43,448 nucleotides of DNA from SIG440 sp045631525 (GTDB lineage Bacteria; Bacillota; Clostridia; Monoglobales; Monoglobaceae): contig JAZQUY010000020.1 in NCBI GenBank assembly GCA_045631525.1, forward strand, positions 1 to 43,448, written 5' to 3'. Below are positions 1 through 7,486 of the stretch, one piece after another; the stretch's first letter is position 1, and every line of letters begins with the position of its first letter. A model generated the notes under the pieces. It worked only from the letters and a program-made list of their open reading frames with translations. It did not search any database and was not told the DNA's origin. Position numbers and translations under genes: made by a program.

Positions 1-223
1 TGGATTCCTTTTTTGTATTTGCTTTGTTTTTTTCAACATATAAGTTGTATGCATTTCTGTTATAAATACCTGTTAAATCATCTGTAACAGCAAGTTTATG
101 CCACATATTTGCTTCATCAACATATTTATTTTTTTTGTTAACAGAGTATATTATTGTTGAAAGTATTAATATAAATATAAGTAATATTATTATAATTGTT
201 GTCAAAACTAATGATGCGGTCAT
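1..223 (-). CDS. Membrane-anchored GGDEF-domain protein (probable diguanylate cyclase), N-terminal fragment
   Basis: Reading the minus strand from the ATG at 221-223 gives about 74 residues before the window edge. Residues 4-27 are almost all I/L/T/V and form one membrane helix; a basic stretch follows, then residues around 47-58 read LAVTDDLTGIYNRNAY, the standard opening of a GGDEF domain (DxLTGxxNR). GGDEF enzymes make cyclic di-GMP from two GTP, so this is probably a membrane-bound diguanylate cyclase with no sensor domain between helix and catalytic domain. The active-site GGDEF loop lies outside the window, so activity cannot be judged. An AAGGAG ribosome site sits about 6 bases before the ATG. 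The gene is divergent from the regulator at 360. Confidence 0.8.
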   Translation of the reverse strand, partial: MTASLVLTTIIIILLIFILILSTIIYSVNKKNKYVDEANMWHKLAVTDDLTGIYNRNAYNLYVEKNKANTKKES

Positions 224-309
224 TTTTTTCTCCTTGGATTTTTATTATGTCGTATATAGGTATCGTTTGTCTGCATAGCGCTTGCTATTATTTAATTATA
301 CTCATTTTA

Positions 310-338
310 TTGAGTATTGTCAATACTTTAAGTATGAT
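310..338 (+). promoter_or_regulatory. Sigma-A type promoter with overlapping palindromic operators
   Basis: TTGAGT (310-315) and TATGAT (333-338) are separated by exactly 17 bases. The spacer holds AGTATTG-T-CAATACT (313-327), a perfect inverted repeat, and TACTT-T-AAGTA (324-334), a second one overlapping it and the -10 box. The start site should fall near 345, leaving only about 15 bases before the ATG at 360. The placement fits repression by a small HTH dimer, most simply the product of the gene itself. Confidence 0.65.
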
Positions 339-359
339 AAAATTAATTTGGTGATGAAA

Positions 360-560
360 ATGATTAGTTATAAGCCTTTTTATAATACTTTATTTAAAAA
401 GGGATTAACAGAATACCATTTAATTTTTAAGCAGGGTTTTTCTGCAAACACGCTCCATCGTATAAAAAAAGGTGAAGCAATAACCACCAAAACACTTGAT
501 GCACTTTGCTATGTTCTTGAGTGTGAAGTAAGTGATATAATTAAATTTGAAAAAGACTAG
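360..560 (+). CDS. Small Cro/CI-family HTH transcriptional regulator
   Basis: A 66-residue protein that is essentially only a helix-turn-helix domain. The pattern LTEYHLI..GFSANTLHRIKKGEAITTKTLDALCYVLEC.VSDII is that of the compact Cro/CI-type regulators (YozG-like, HTH_26): helix 2 near residues 17-24, recognition helix near 28-37, and the conserved LD.LCxxLxC..xDI end. The open frame reaches back to 282, but the upstream part overlaps the promoter. ATG 360 is chosen because homologues of this type start MISYxP and a weak GGTGA lies 6 bases upstream; GTG 351 and ATG 354 are also in frame. No effector domain is present. Autoregulation through the palindromes at 313-334 is inferred; the divergent GGDEF gene could be a second target. 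Confidence 0.8.
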   Translation: MISYKPFYNTLFKKGLTEYHLIFKQGFSANTLHRIKKGEAITTKTLDALCYVLECEVSDIIKFEKD

Positions 561-589
561 CACCTGATTATTTTTTATAAATCAGGTGC
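560..589 (+). terminator. Hairpin at the end of the HTH gene
   Basis: GCACCTGATT and AATCAGGTGC form a perfect 10-bp stem beginning on the last base of the stop codon. The following tract (TTATTATATTG) is T-rich but interrupted, so this is a plausible but not ideal intrinsic terminator. Confidence 0.6.
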
Positions 590-620
590 TTATTATATTG
601 TATGTAGTTTAATTCCGTTT

Positions 621-840
621 CAAAACTGCTTTTTGAAAAAAGCTCCACTCGAACGGGCGCCCTGTTGTAACATCGGCTCTGGCGGCGTGTCTTCGCACTT
701 GCCAACCGCCGTGTTACTGCCACTCCTTTTTCTTCGCTGTATCGCCCACCGGGCGCGCTCGGAAACGTCCCCCTGCGGGTTTGCTTCGCAAACTGAATTA
801 ACCGCAGGCTCGTGGTTTTGTGCACAGTTTGCGTGCACAA
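621..840. repeat. GC-rich hairpin-dense intergenic element
   Basis: This gene-free stretch between the HTH gene and tRNA-Lys is far richer in G+C than its surroundings and contains a row of perfect inverted repeats: GCTTTTT/AAAAAGC (628-634/637-643), GGGCGCCC (655-662), GGCGG/CCGCC (681-685/706-710) with an inner GTG/CAC, CGCCC/GGGCG (743-747/751-755), CTGCGG/CCGCAG (773-778/802-807) enclosing GTTTGC/GCAAAC (779-784/788-793), and TTGTGCAC/GTGCACAA (818-825/833-840). Open frames on both strands here are low-complexity and run into the tRNA, so I treat them as spurious. It could be a dispersed repeat or a structured RNA; one copy cannot decide. Confidence 0.5.
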
Positions 841-841
841 C

Positions 842-863
842 AAAAAACACCCTGATGGGTGTT
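842..863 (-). terminator. Intrinsic terminator of tRNA-Lys
   Basis: On the minus strand AACACCC-ATCA-GGGTGTT forms a 7-bp stem followed directly by a T run (A run at 842-847 on the plus strand). It lies 9 bases past the CCA end of the tRNA. Confidence 0.85.
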
Positions 864-871
864 CTTTGTTT

Positions 872-947
872 TGGTACACCTTCACGGGCTCGAACCGTGG
901 ACACCCTGATTAAGAGTCAGGTGCTCTACCAACTGAGCTAAAGGTGC
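872..947 (-). tRNA. tRNA-Lys (anticodon CTT)
   Basis: The minus strand folds as a 76-nt tRNA with encoded CCA. The acceptor stem is GCACCTT/AAGGTGT with a G-U at position 1-72. The D arm contains AGCTCAGTTGGTAGAGC, the anticodon loop is CTCTTAA giving anticodon CTT, and the T arm contains GGTTCGAGCC. It reads AAG lysine codons. Its own promoter (972-1000) and terminator (842-863) make it a single-gene unit. Confidence 0.95.
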
Positions 948-971
948 ATATCGTTTCTCACAACGTTTAAC

Positions 972-1000
972 AGTATACACTTTTTTTCTTGGTTTGTCAA
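972..1000 (-). promoter_or_regulatory. Promoter of tRNA-Lys
   Basis: On the minus strand TTGACA (995-1000) and TATACT (972-977) are spaced by 17 bases, close to a perfect sigma-A promoter. The start site would fall about 18 bases before the mature tRNA 5' end. Confidence 0.85.
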
Positions 1001-1033
1001 TACTTTTTTTAATATTTTTCCAAAAAAGTTTTT

Positions 1034-1063
1034 TGGCGGCCAGCCACAAACAACCAACCGCCA
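1034..1063 (-). terminator. Possible terminator after the ATPase operon
   Basis: TGGCGG (1058-1063) and CCGCCA (1034-1039) on the minus strand can pair across 18 bases; what follows is AAAAAACTTTTTTGG rather than a clean T run. It lies about 40 bases past the ntpD stop and is the only stable hairpin before the tRNA promoter. Weak call. Confidence 0.35.
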
Positions 1064-1101
1064 TCAAACTGCGACAAACCATTAAATACATACCACAAAC
1101 G

Positions 1102-1767
1102 TCATTGAGATACGCTACGTTTTGCTTCAATAGCTTCCTTTATCATCATATCCTTGACTTTCATAAGTCGCACCTGTGTGCTTCTTTCGTTTTCGTCAAG
1201 CTTCATTGTTATATATTTGATGCTTTCTTCCGTTTCAGGAATCATAACGTGTTCAAGAGCATTAACGCGGCGTCGTGTTTTCTCAATTTCCGCTGCCATA
1301 AGCTGACAGGATTTTTCGATTTCAGCTAGCTTTAGCATCTGTGGAAAAATATCAGATAAAGACTTTACCGCATAATCAAGGTCGCTTGAAGTAAAAGCAA
1401 ATCCGTATGAATACATACCATTTTCATCGGGTGTTCTTGTCTTGTAATCAAAAGATGGGATTTCAACACTCATGACGTTGTTTGTTTTTACATCAACTGA
1501 AATGGACTGAAGCGGTGCAAGAAGTGCTGTGTTCAGTGTTTCTTCACGCATTATAGCCTTTGCAAGAACAAAGTTTTTATTTGCTTCTTCCAAGCCCTTT
1601 TCCACGTTCTTTCGAAGCTCCATATTTTCTTTTACAAGCTCTAAGAATCTTCGCATAAGCTCATCACGTTTGTCTTTCAGGAGCTTATGTCCACGTTTTG
1701 CAGTTACCAGCTTTTTTTTGAGTCTGGTGAGCTCCATTCGGGTGGGATTCACATGTGTGGATGCCAA
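1102..1767 (-). CDS. ntpD: V/A-type ATPase subunit D (central stalk)
   Basis: Subunit D is the long two-helix central axle that turns inside the A3B3 head and couples ATP hydrolysis to ion pumping. The N-terminus reads VNPTRMELTRLKKKLVTAKRGHKLLKDKRDELMRRF in segments, the hallmark of the family, followed by predicted coiled coil; about 221 residues is a normal length. The open frame extends to a GTG at 1776, but the strong site GGGGGTG lies 6 bases before TTG 1767 and would touch the GTG, so TTG 1767 is preferred and the protein begins MASTHVNPT. It follows ntpB by 14 bases and is the last gene of the operon; the ntpH and ntpJ genes that follow in Enterococcus hirae are absent here. Confidence 0.93.
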   Translation of the reverse strand: MASTHVNPTRMELTRLKKKLVTAKRGHKLLKDKRDELMRRFLELVKENMELRKNVEKGLEEANKNFVLAKAIMREETLNTALLAPLQSISVDVKTNNVMSVEIPSFDYKTRTPDENGMYSYGFAFTSSDLDYAVKSLSDIFPQMLKLAEIEKSCQLMAAEIEKTRRRVNALEHVMIPETEESIKYITMKLDENERSTQVRLMKVKDMMIKEAIEAKRSVSQ

Positions 1768-1781
1768 ATCTTGCACCCCCT

Positions 1782-3152
1782 TTATTCAACATAATATTTT
1801 TCAATGAATTCGTCTTTAATACGCTTAAGTTCGCTCTTTGGAAGAATTGAGAGTAGTTTCCAGCCAAGCTCCAGAGTTTCCTCAATGCTTCTGTTTTTGT
1901 CATAGCCCTGAGAAACATATTCTTCCTCAAACTTGTCAGCAAACTTCGCATAAATCTTATCCATATCAGTAAGAGCCGCTTCACCCAAAATTATCATAAG
2001 TTCACGGGCATCCTTACCTCTTGCATAAGCTGCAAAAAGCTGGTTCATTGTGTTTGCGTGGTCGGCACGGGTTTTGCCCTCACCAATTCCCTTATCCTTA
2101 AGACGCGAAAGTGACGGCAAAACATCAATAGGCGGCATAACATTCTTGCGGTATAAATCACGGCTTAAGATTATCTGACCCTCTGTGATGTACCCTGTAA
2201 GGTCAGGGATTGGATGAGTTTTATCATCTTCAGGCATAGTGAGAATGGGTATCATAGTGATACTTCCGTTCTTGCCCTTTTGTCTGCCGGCTCTTTCATA
2301 AAGTGTTGCAAGGTCAGTATACATATATCCGGGATATCCACGACGACCCGGAACTTCCTTTCGTGCAGCCGAAACCTCACGAAGAGCATCCGCATAGTTG
2401 GTAATATCCGTGAGAATAACCAAAACGTGCATACCCTTTTCAAACGCCAAATATTCAGCAGCAGTAAGCGCCATACGAGGTGTTGCTATACGTTCAACGG
2501 CAGGGTCGTTTGCAAGGTTTACAAACATAACTGTTCTGTCAATCGCACCTGTTTCTTTAAAGCTGTTGATGAAAAATTCTGATTCTTCAAATGTTATACC
2601 AATAGCCGCAAAAACAACAACAAATGGGTCGGTAGTTCCTCTTACCTGTGCCTGTCTTGCAATCTGTGCCGCAAGATTGGCATGAGGAAGACCGCTGGCT
2701 GAGAAAATCGGGAGCTTCTGTCCTCTTACCAGAGTATTAAGTCCGTCGATAGCCGAAACACCTGTTTGAATAAATTCCTGAGGATAGTTTCGTGCCGCAG
2801 GATTCATGGGAAGACCGTTTATATCAAGTCTTTTTTCAGGCAAAATATCAGGGCCGCCGTCGATAGGACGTCCAAGACCGTCAAATACACGACTAAGCAT
2901 ATCTTCAGACACACCAAGTTCCATAGAGCGACCAAGAAATCTCACCTTGCTGTTTGAAAGATTTATACCTGTTGAGGATTCAAAAAGCTGTACCAAAGCA
3001 TTTCCGCCATCAATTTCAAGCACCTTGCAGCGACGTTTTTCGCCGTTTGCAAGCTCAATTTCGCCAAGCTCGTTGTAATTTACATCCGTAACATCACGAA
3101 CCAGCATAAGTGGTCCTGCAACTTCTTCAATAGTTCTGTATTCCTTTGGCAT
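1782..3152 (-). CDS. ntpB: V/A-type ATPase subunit B (non-catalytic head subunit)
   Basis: A 456-residue head subunit that alternates with A in the A3B3 hexamer. It opens KEYRTIEEVAGPLMLVRDV and lacks a Walker A lysine: where the catalytic subunit has its P-loop, this one has ASGLPHANLAAQIARQA, the normal B-subunit form. PGRRGYPGYMYTDLATLYERAGR and the SRLKDKGIGEGKTRADHA region are conserved. The ATG overlaps the ntpA stop by one base (TAATG type), so A and B, needed in equal number, are probably translationally coupled. Full length with no irregularity. Confidence 0.96.
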   Translation of the reverse strand: MPKEYRTIEEVAGPLMLVRDVTDVNYNELGEIELANGEKRRCKVLEIDGGNALVQLFESSTGINLSNSKVRFLGRSMELGVSEDMLSRVFDGLGRPIDGGPDILPEKRLDINGLPMNPAARNYPQEFIQTGVSAIDGLNTLVRGQKLPIFSASGLPHANLAAQIARQAQVRGTTDPFVVVFAAIGITFEESEFFINSFKETGAIDRTVMFVNLANDPAVERIATPRMALTAAEYLAFEKGMHVLVILTDITNYADALREVSAARKEVPGRRGYPGYMYTDLATLYERAGRQKGKNGSITMIPILTMPEDDKTHPIPDLTGYITEGQIILSRDLYRKNVMPPIDVLPSLSRLKDKGIGEGKTRADHANTMNQLFAAYARGKDARELMIILGEAALTDMDKIYAKFADKFEEEYVSQGYDKNRSIEETLELGWKLLSILPKSELKRIKDEFIEKYYVE

Positions 3153-4921
3153 CAGCTTTCCCTCCCTGCCATAACTTTATTTATCTCATTTTTGAGCTCT
3201 TCTGAGATATTGTTATATTCATCATTTACTTTATCTATCGGTGTATATTTGTATCTGCCTATTCTTTCTCTTACTTCCATATTTACAAGGCTTTCAATAT
3301 CCGCACCCTTTGAAAGTGCATCTGCTGACTGGTCATAATATTTCAGGATAAGCTTCATCATAAGGTACTGCTTTTCAATCGAGGTATAGGTATCAACCTC
3401 GTGGAAAGCATCCTGATGGAGATAGTCCTCACGTACTGAACGCGCAGTTTCAAGGACAAGACGGTCGGGAGCAGAAAGTGCATCCATACCAACAAGCTTT
3501 ACAATTTCTTCAAGCTCCGCCTCGTTCTGAAGAATTTTCATAATCCTTGTACGCAGCTCTGTCCAGTCACCGCCTGATGCATCGTTAAACCATTTCGCCA
3601 TGGTATCAACATAAAGTGAATAACTTGTGAGCCAGTTAATTGCAGGGAAGTGTCTCTTGTACGCGAGAGATGAATCAAGTCCCCAGAACACCTTTACAAT
3701 TCTGAGCGTCGCCTGAGCAACCGGTTCTGAAATATCACCACCTGGGGGCGAAACCGCACCAATAACCGAAAGCGAGCCTTCACGGTCTTCGCTGCCTGTT
3801 GCAATAATTCTGCCTGCACGTTCATAGAACTGAGCAAGACGGCTGCCGAGGTATGCCGGATAACCTTCTTCACCGGGCATTTCTTCAAGACGTCCTGACA
3901 TTTCACGGAGAGCCTCCGCCCAACGTGATGTGGAGTCCGCCATAAGTGCAACAGAATAACCCATATCTCTAAAATACTCTGCAATGGTAATACCTGTATA
4001 AATTGATGCTTCACGAGCCGCAACCGGCATATCAGAGGTGTTTGCAATAAGAACTGTTCTTTCCATCAATGATTTTCCGGTCTTTGGGTCAATAAGTTCA
4101 GGGAACTCATTGAGAACGTCTGTCATTTCGTTTCCACGTTCACCACAACCGATATAAACCACAATGTCAGCCTCTGCCCACTTTGCCAACTGATGCTGAA
4201 CAACCGTCTTTCCGCTACCGAAAGGACCGGGAACAGATGCAACACCACCCTTTGCAATGGGAAAAAGTGTGTCAATAACTCTCTGCCCAGTAACAAGCGG
4301 CATTTCAGGTGGAAGCTTTTTCTTATATGGTCTTTCCTTTCTTACAGGCCATTTTTGCATAAGAGAAACGTTTTCTCTTGTGCCGTCAGCCTTTTCAATT
4401 TCCGCTACTGTTTCTGTAACGGTAAAGCTACCCTCATTTATGCTGACAATTTTTCCATCAACACCGTTGGGCACCATAATTTTTTGGGTAACAACATCTG
4501 TTTCCTGAACTGTTCCTATGATGTCGCCACCTTTGACAGTGTCACCGACAACTTTAACTGGAACAAAAGTCCATTTCTTTTCGCGGTCAAGGGACGCAAC
4601 CTCAACACCGCGCTGAAGATTGTTTCCTGATACCTCCATAATGGTTTCAAGAGGTCTTTGAATTCCATCAAAAATACCCCCGATAAGACCGGGACCCAGT
4701 TCAACACTCAAGGGGCTTCCTGTTGATTCAACGGGCTCGCCCGGACCAAGTCCTGAGGTTTCTTCATAAACCTGAACTGATGCGAGGTCACCGTGAATTT
4801 CAATAATTTCACCAATAAGACGCTGATTGCTAACACGAACCACGTCAAACATATTGGCATCACGCATATTTTCGGCTATTACAAGAGGTCCTGCGACCTT
4901 TTTGATTTTTCCGATACTCAT
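3152..4921 (-). CDS. ntpA: V/A-type ATPase catalytic subunit A
   Basis: The catalytic head subunit, hydrolysing ATP at the A/B interface. Residues 1-70 form the beta-barrel (GKIKKVAGPLVIAENM), followed by the long non-homologous bulge domain typical of V/A A-subunits (about 110-200), the P-loop GPFGSGKT at 232-239, and the GERGNEMTDVL and SRWAEALREMSGRLEEMPGEEGYPAYL motifs. Length 589, as usual. An in-frame GTG lies at 4927, but GTGGTG is well spaced only for ATG 4921, which also gives the standard MSIGKI start. A small hairpin (4954-4972) separates it from ntpG. Confidence 0.96.
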   Translation of the reverse strand: MSIGKIKKVAGPLVIAENMRDANMFDVVRVSNQRLIGEIIEIHGDLASVQVYEETSGLGPGEPVESTGSPLSVELGPGLIGGIFDGIQRPLETIMEVSGNNLQRGVEVASLDREKKWTFVPVKVVGDTVKGGDIIGTVQETDVVTQKIMVPNGVDGKIVSINEGSFTVTETVAEIEKADGTRENVSLMQKWPVRKERPYKKKLPPEMPLVTGQRVIDTLFPIAKGGVASVPGPFGSGKTVVQHQLAKWAEADIVVYIGCGERGNEMTDVLNEFPELIDPKTGKSLMERTVLIANTSDMPVAAREASIYTGITIAEYFRDMGYSVALMADSTSRWAEALREMSGRLEEMPGEEGYPAYLGSRLAQFYERAGRIIATGSEDREGSLSVIGAVSPPGGDISEPVAQATLRIVKVFWGLDSSLAYKRHFPAINWLTSYSLYVDTMAKWFNDASGGDWTELRTRIMKILQNEAELEEIVKLVGMDALSAPDRLVLETARSVREDYLHQDAFHEVDTYTSIEKQYLMMKLILKYYDQSADALSKGADIESLVNMEVRERIGRYKYTPIDKVNDEYNNISEELKNEINKVMAGRES

Positions 4922-4953
4922 ATACACACCACTTTCTTTTTTAAGCTAAATGC

Positions 4954-4972
4954 ACAAAGCATCACGCTTTGT
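4954..4972 (-). promoter_or_regulatory. Intercistronic hairpin between ntpG and ntpA
   Basis: ACAAAGC-GTGAT-GCTTTGT on the minus strand, a 7-bp stem with a 5-base loop starting one base past the ntpG stop. No T run follows, so it is not a terminator. Its sequence resembles the hairpin at 6875-6891 in the ntpK/ntpE junction. Confidence 0.5.
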
Positions 4973-4973
4973 T

Positions 4974-5306
4974 TTAGTCCTGTGTTCCTCCGCTGAAAAG
5001 TATATCCGAGCCAACCGCTTTTTCAACCGATTTTCTCACAGACAACACGCCTTTTCCCGTATTGCCATGCACGCCTGGGATAAGAATTATCGCCGGATAT
5101 AAATTTTCAGAAACTTTTTCTATTTCTTCTTCTATTTCCGCAGCAAATGCCTCAGTAACATAAATAACAGCATATTCGCCCTTGCAAAGATTTTTAAAGG
5201 TTTTTATGCCATCTTCCATGTTGCTTACCGGAAATATATTAAAACCGATTGAGGCAAAACCGTATATGCTGTCACGGTCGCCAATAACCGCAATACCTTT
5301 ATACAT
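4974..5306 (-). CDS. ntpG: V/A-type ATPase subunit F (NtpG, central stalk)
   Basis: A 110-residue protein starting MYKGIAVIGDRDSIYGFASIGF, the conserved opening of subunit F, followed by a Rossmann-like alternation (EEYAVIYVTE-type and IILIPG segments). It binds subunit D in the rotating stalk and tunes ATPase activity. GAGGGAG lies about 4 bases upstream of the ATG, and the gene overlaps the end of ntpC by 8 bases, pointing to coupled translation. Length and motifs are normal. Confidence 0.92.
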   Translation of the reverse strand: MYKGIAVIGDRDSIYGFASIGFNIFPVSNMEDGIKTFKNLCKGEYAVIYVTEAFAAEIEEEIEKVSENLYPAIILIPGVHGNTGKGVLSVRKSVEKAVGSDILFSGGTQD

Positions 5307-6264
5307 AAAGCTCCCTCAACCTTTCTCTTATGACATCCCCGTTTAGCTTGTTCAATTTTGCTGTAAGAACAAGTCCAACCATTTTAAACTCACTTTCTTT
5401 CGCAAGAATATGAGCAAAAATAGGTGCAAGGGTAAACTGATTATTCTTTTCTTTTTTTGCTTCCCGCATAATGCGGTCGTCACACCACTTTTCAAATGCG
5501 GTATAGGATTTTGTCAAAACACTTGCTGCTTCTCTGTAATCAGTGCCTTTGAGATATTCCAGAAAATCTTCAAAGCCTTTTGCTGCAAAACTCCCAAGAT
5601 TTTTAATATCAAGGGTTTTACATACAGCGAGACTGCGTCTGAAAAATTCTGTATTTTTACCAAGCCGTGAACCACGGGCAGCAATCTTTATATCACAAAG
5701 AGCAACCATTGTTTCCGCATAATCCTTTATAAGTCCAATATCTGATTTTTCACCACATTCAAGAAGCATTTCAAGATATGCCTTGTCAATAATAATATCA
5801 CAAAGCCCGCCGTCACCTGTTTCAAGAAGGGCTTTTAATGCTTTTTCAGCAACATCCCTCAAAAACTTTGGAAGTTCACCAAATTCACGATTCTCAACAG
5901 CCTTCACAATAGTTTCATCAGGAACTGTGCCGTAGGGAACTAAAATGTTTCCACAGTCATCATTTGTAACCACCGATTTCACAGCCGCTTTCAAATTATG
6001 AAAGTCATTTTCATAAAGAAGAATATCAAATACCGATATATCATCAACAAGCTCTGAAATTAACTTCCACAGTTTTTTGCGCTCATTTTCAAGCACGGCA
6101 TCGGTGCTTTCCGCATTCATCGTATCATAGCCCTTTTCAGAAAGAATTGCCATGGCCTCGCGCAAATCATTCGCCGCCAAAAGCCGTTCTAAATCCTGAT
6201 TTGAAAGCATATTGTTTTCGCTTGCGTGAAGTCGTGCCACAGCGTAAGTATACATTTCGGGCAT
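5299..6264 (-). CDS. ntpC: V/A-type ATPase subunit C (d-type funnel subunit)
   Basis: A 321-residue all-helical subunit that sits on the membrane rotor ring and receives the D/F stalk. The start MPEMYTYAVARLHASENNMLS and the LRELYV end match bacterial V-type subunit C (AtpC/NtpC). GGGAGG lies about 7 bases before the ATG, inside the end of ntpE, which stops one base upstream. It overlaps ntpG by 8 bases. Typical length, no irregularity. Confidence 0.92.
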   Translation of the reverse strand: MPEMYTYAVARLHASENNMLSNQDLERLLAANDLREAMAILSEKGYDTMNAESTDAVLENERKKLWKLISELVDDISVFDILLYENDFHNLKAAVKSVVTNDDCGNILVPYGTVPDETIVKAVENREFGELPKFLRDVAEKALKALLETGDGGLCDIIIDKAYLEMLLECGEKSDIGLIKDYAETMVALCDIKIAARGSRLGKNTEFFRRSLAVCKTLDIKNLGSFAAKGFEDFLEYLKGTDYREAASVLTKSYTAFEKWCDDRIMREAKKEKNNQFTLAPIFAHILAKESEFKMVGLVLTAKLNKLNGDVIRERLRELYV

Positions 6265-6855
6265 TTAATTCCCTCCTTCGCTGTCAAACAAAAACTTGTT
6301 AAGCATATCCGAAAGTTCCTCAGCTTCTGCATCAAAAATAGCATCCACAGTGCAGTTTATTTCAATGTTTCCATAAACAATAACGAAACCGTTTCTTTCA
6401 TCCATATTTCCGGTCTTTGCCTCAAGACCTTTTTCTACAAGGAGAGCCTTGAAGCTTTTTGTCATACTTTCAAAATCCCGGTTAGAGAGAATAACAGTCC
6501 CATTTTTATCCTGTGCATGCTTTGTCAGGACTTTTCCAAGAAAAGTAAAATAGTCATCATCACTTTGACCTTTTATATCATTTCTTGCTGTCTCCAAAAT
6601 CGTTTTAATGACTTCCTGTTTTCTAAAAAGCTCTGCCCTTTTCTTTTCAATTTCATCGGATGCTTTTATGCGGCTCAATATTTCCGTTGTTTTTTTCTCT
6701 GTTTTCGCTTTGTAGTCATCAAGAATTTCCTGAGCCTCTTTTTTTGCAGCAGAAACCATTTCATTTGCCTCATTGTTTGCCCCGAGGATGATTTCCTCTG
6801 CCTTTTTAACCGACTCATTTTCAATTCTATCAAGTATATTTGAAAGTCCTGTCAT
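6265..6855 (-). CDS. ntpE: V/A-type ATPase subunit E (peripheral stalk)
   Basis: A 196-residue peripheral-stalk subunit. Residues 1-80 are a long charged helix rich in A/E/K (SNILDRIENESVKKAEEI...) that pairs with the small ntpF product, and the C-terminal part is the globular domain contacting the head. AGGAGG lies 8 bases before the ATG. The stop is directly adjacent to the ntpC start. Confidence 0.92.
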   Translation of the reverse strand: MTGLSNILDRIENESVKKAEEIILGANNEANEMVSAAKKEAQEILDDYKAKTEKKTTEILSRIKASDEIEKKRAELFRKQEVIKTILETARNDIKGQSDDDYFTFLGKVLTKHAQDKNGTVILSNRDFESMTKSFKALLVEKGLEAKTGNMDERNGFVIVYGNIEINCTVDAIFDAEAEELSDMLNKFLFDSEGGN

Positions 6856-6874
6856 ACAATATTCCTCCTATGCC

Positions 6875-6891
6875 CAAAGCACATCGCCTTG
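6875..6891 (-). promoter_or_regulatory. Intercistronic hairpin between ntpK and ntpE
   Basis: CAAGGC-GATGT-GCTTTG on the minus strand, a 6-bp stem with one G-U pair, just before the ntpE ribosome site. It is close in sequence to the hairpin at 4954-4972 (shared frame CAARGC...GCTTTGkGCAT). Confidence 0.45.
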
Positions 6892-6916
6892 AGTTTTAAT
6901 AAAATATAGCCTTTTA

Positions 6917-7411
6917 TTAAAGACCGAGAGCAGGAATACCTACGATTGAAAGAATTGAAATGAGAAGTGCAAGGATTGCATATGTTTCAACCATTGCAGC
7001 AAAAATTATAGCTTTACCCATCTGTTCAGGTCTTTTTGCAACAAGAGCAATGCCTGAAACTGCAGCTCTTGCCTGACGTATTGCTGACCAAAGACCAACA
7101 AAACCCATAGGAAGACAAGCTACAAAGTAAAGTATACCTTCCGCAAGAGAAATTGCATCTCCGCCACCGCCAAGAACACCAATCTGAGAAAGTGTAATAA
7201 AAGCGATAAGAAGACCGTAAATGCCCTGTGTGCCAGGAAGAAGCTGAAGAATAAGAACTTTACCAAACTTCTGAGGATCTTCAGTAACAACCCCTGCTGC
7301 CGCTTCACCAGCCATACCTACGCCCATTGCAGAACCGATACCTGCGAGAAGTGCTGAAATTGCCGCACCCAAAAGGGCAAATGCCATACCTAATCCATTC
7401 ATAAATTCCAT
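6917..7411 (-). CDS. ntpK: V/A-type ATPase subunit K (rotor ring proteolipid)
   Basis: The 164-residue duplicated proteolipid of the membrane rotor: four membrane helices in two tandem hairpins. Hairpin 1 carries LLPGTQGIYG (T61, Q62) in place of the carboxylate; hairpin 2 carries SAIRQARAAVSG (Q113) and AAMVETYAIL (E142, the ion-binding glutamate). T, Q, Q and E at these places are the residues that bind Na+ in the E. hirae NtpK crystal structure, so a Na+-coupled ring is likely. The open frame extends to a TTG at 7462, but GGAAAGG is placed for ATG 7411 and the extra codons form a hairpin, so the shorter start is used. Confidence 0.95.
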   Translation of the reverse strand: MEFMNGLGMAFALLGAAISALLAGIGSAMGVGMAGEAAAGVVTEDPQKFGKVLILQLLPGTQGIYGLLIAFITLSQIGVLGGGGDAISLAEGILYFVACLPMGFVGLWSAIRQARAAVSGIALVAKRPEQMGKAIIFAAMVETYAILALLISILSIVGIPALGL

Positions 7412-7429
7412 ATTAAATAAAACCTTTCC

Positions 7430-7460
7430 GCCTGCAAATTTTTTTATCGCAACCGCAGGC
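7430..7460 (-). promoter_or_regulatory. Hairpin immediately upstream of the ntpK ribosome site
   Basis: GCCTGC (7455-7460) pairs with GCAGGC (7430-7435) on the minus strand across a 19-base, A-rich loop; the ntpK ribosome site GGAAAGG follows at once. The rotor subunit is needed in many copies per enzyme, so a 5' hairpin that protects the ntpK message or raises its translation would make sense; this is inference. Confidence 0.45.
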
Positions 7461-7486
7461 AAGTATGCTTAATAATTTTCTAAAAT

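Noticed and set aside
568..941. Open frames of 94-105 codons on both strands across the GC-rich stretch and tRNA-Lys
   Set aside because: They overlap each other and the tRNA, have no ribosome site, and the translated tRNA part is recognisable; typical spurious frames in GC-rich sequence.
1020..1036. CCAAAAAAGTTTTTTGG palindrome as a terminator on its own
   Set aside because: The arms leave almost no loop and no GC-rich stem, so it would not form a stable intrinsic terminator.
7412..7462. N-terminal extension of ntpK from the TTG at 7462
   Set aside because: No ribosome site fits it, its bases form a hairpin before GGAAAGG, and homologues start near MEFMNGLG.
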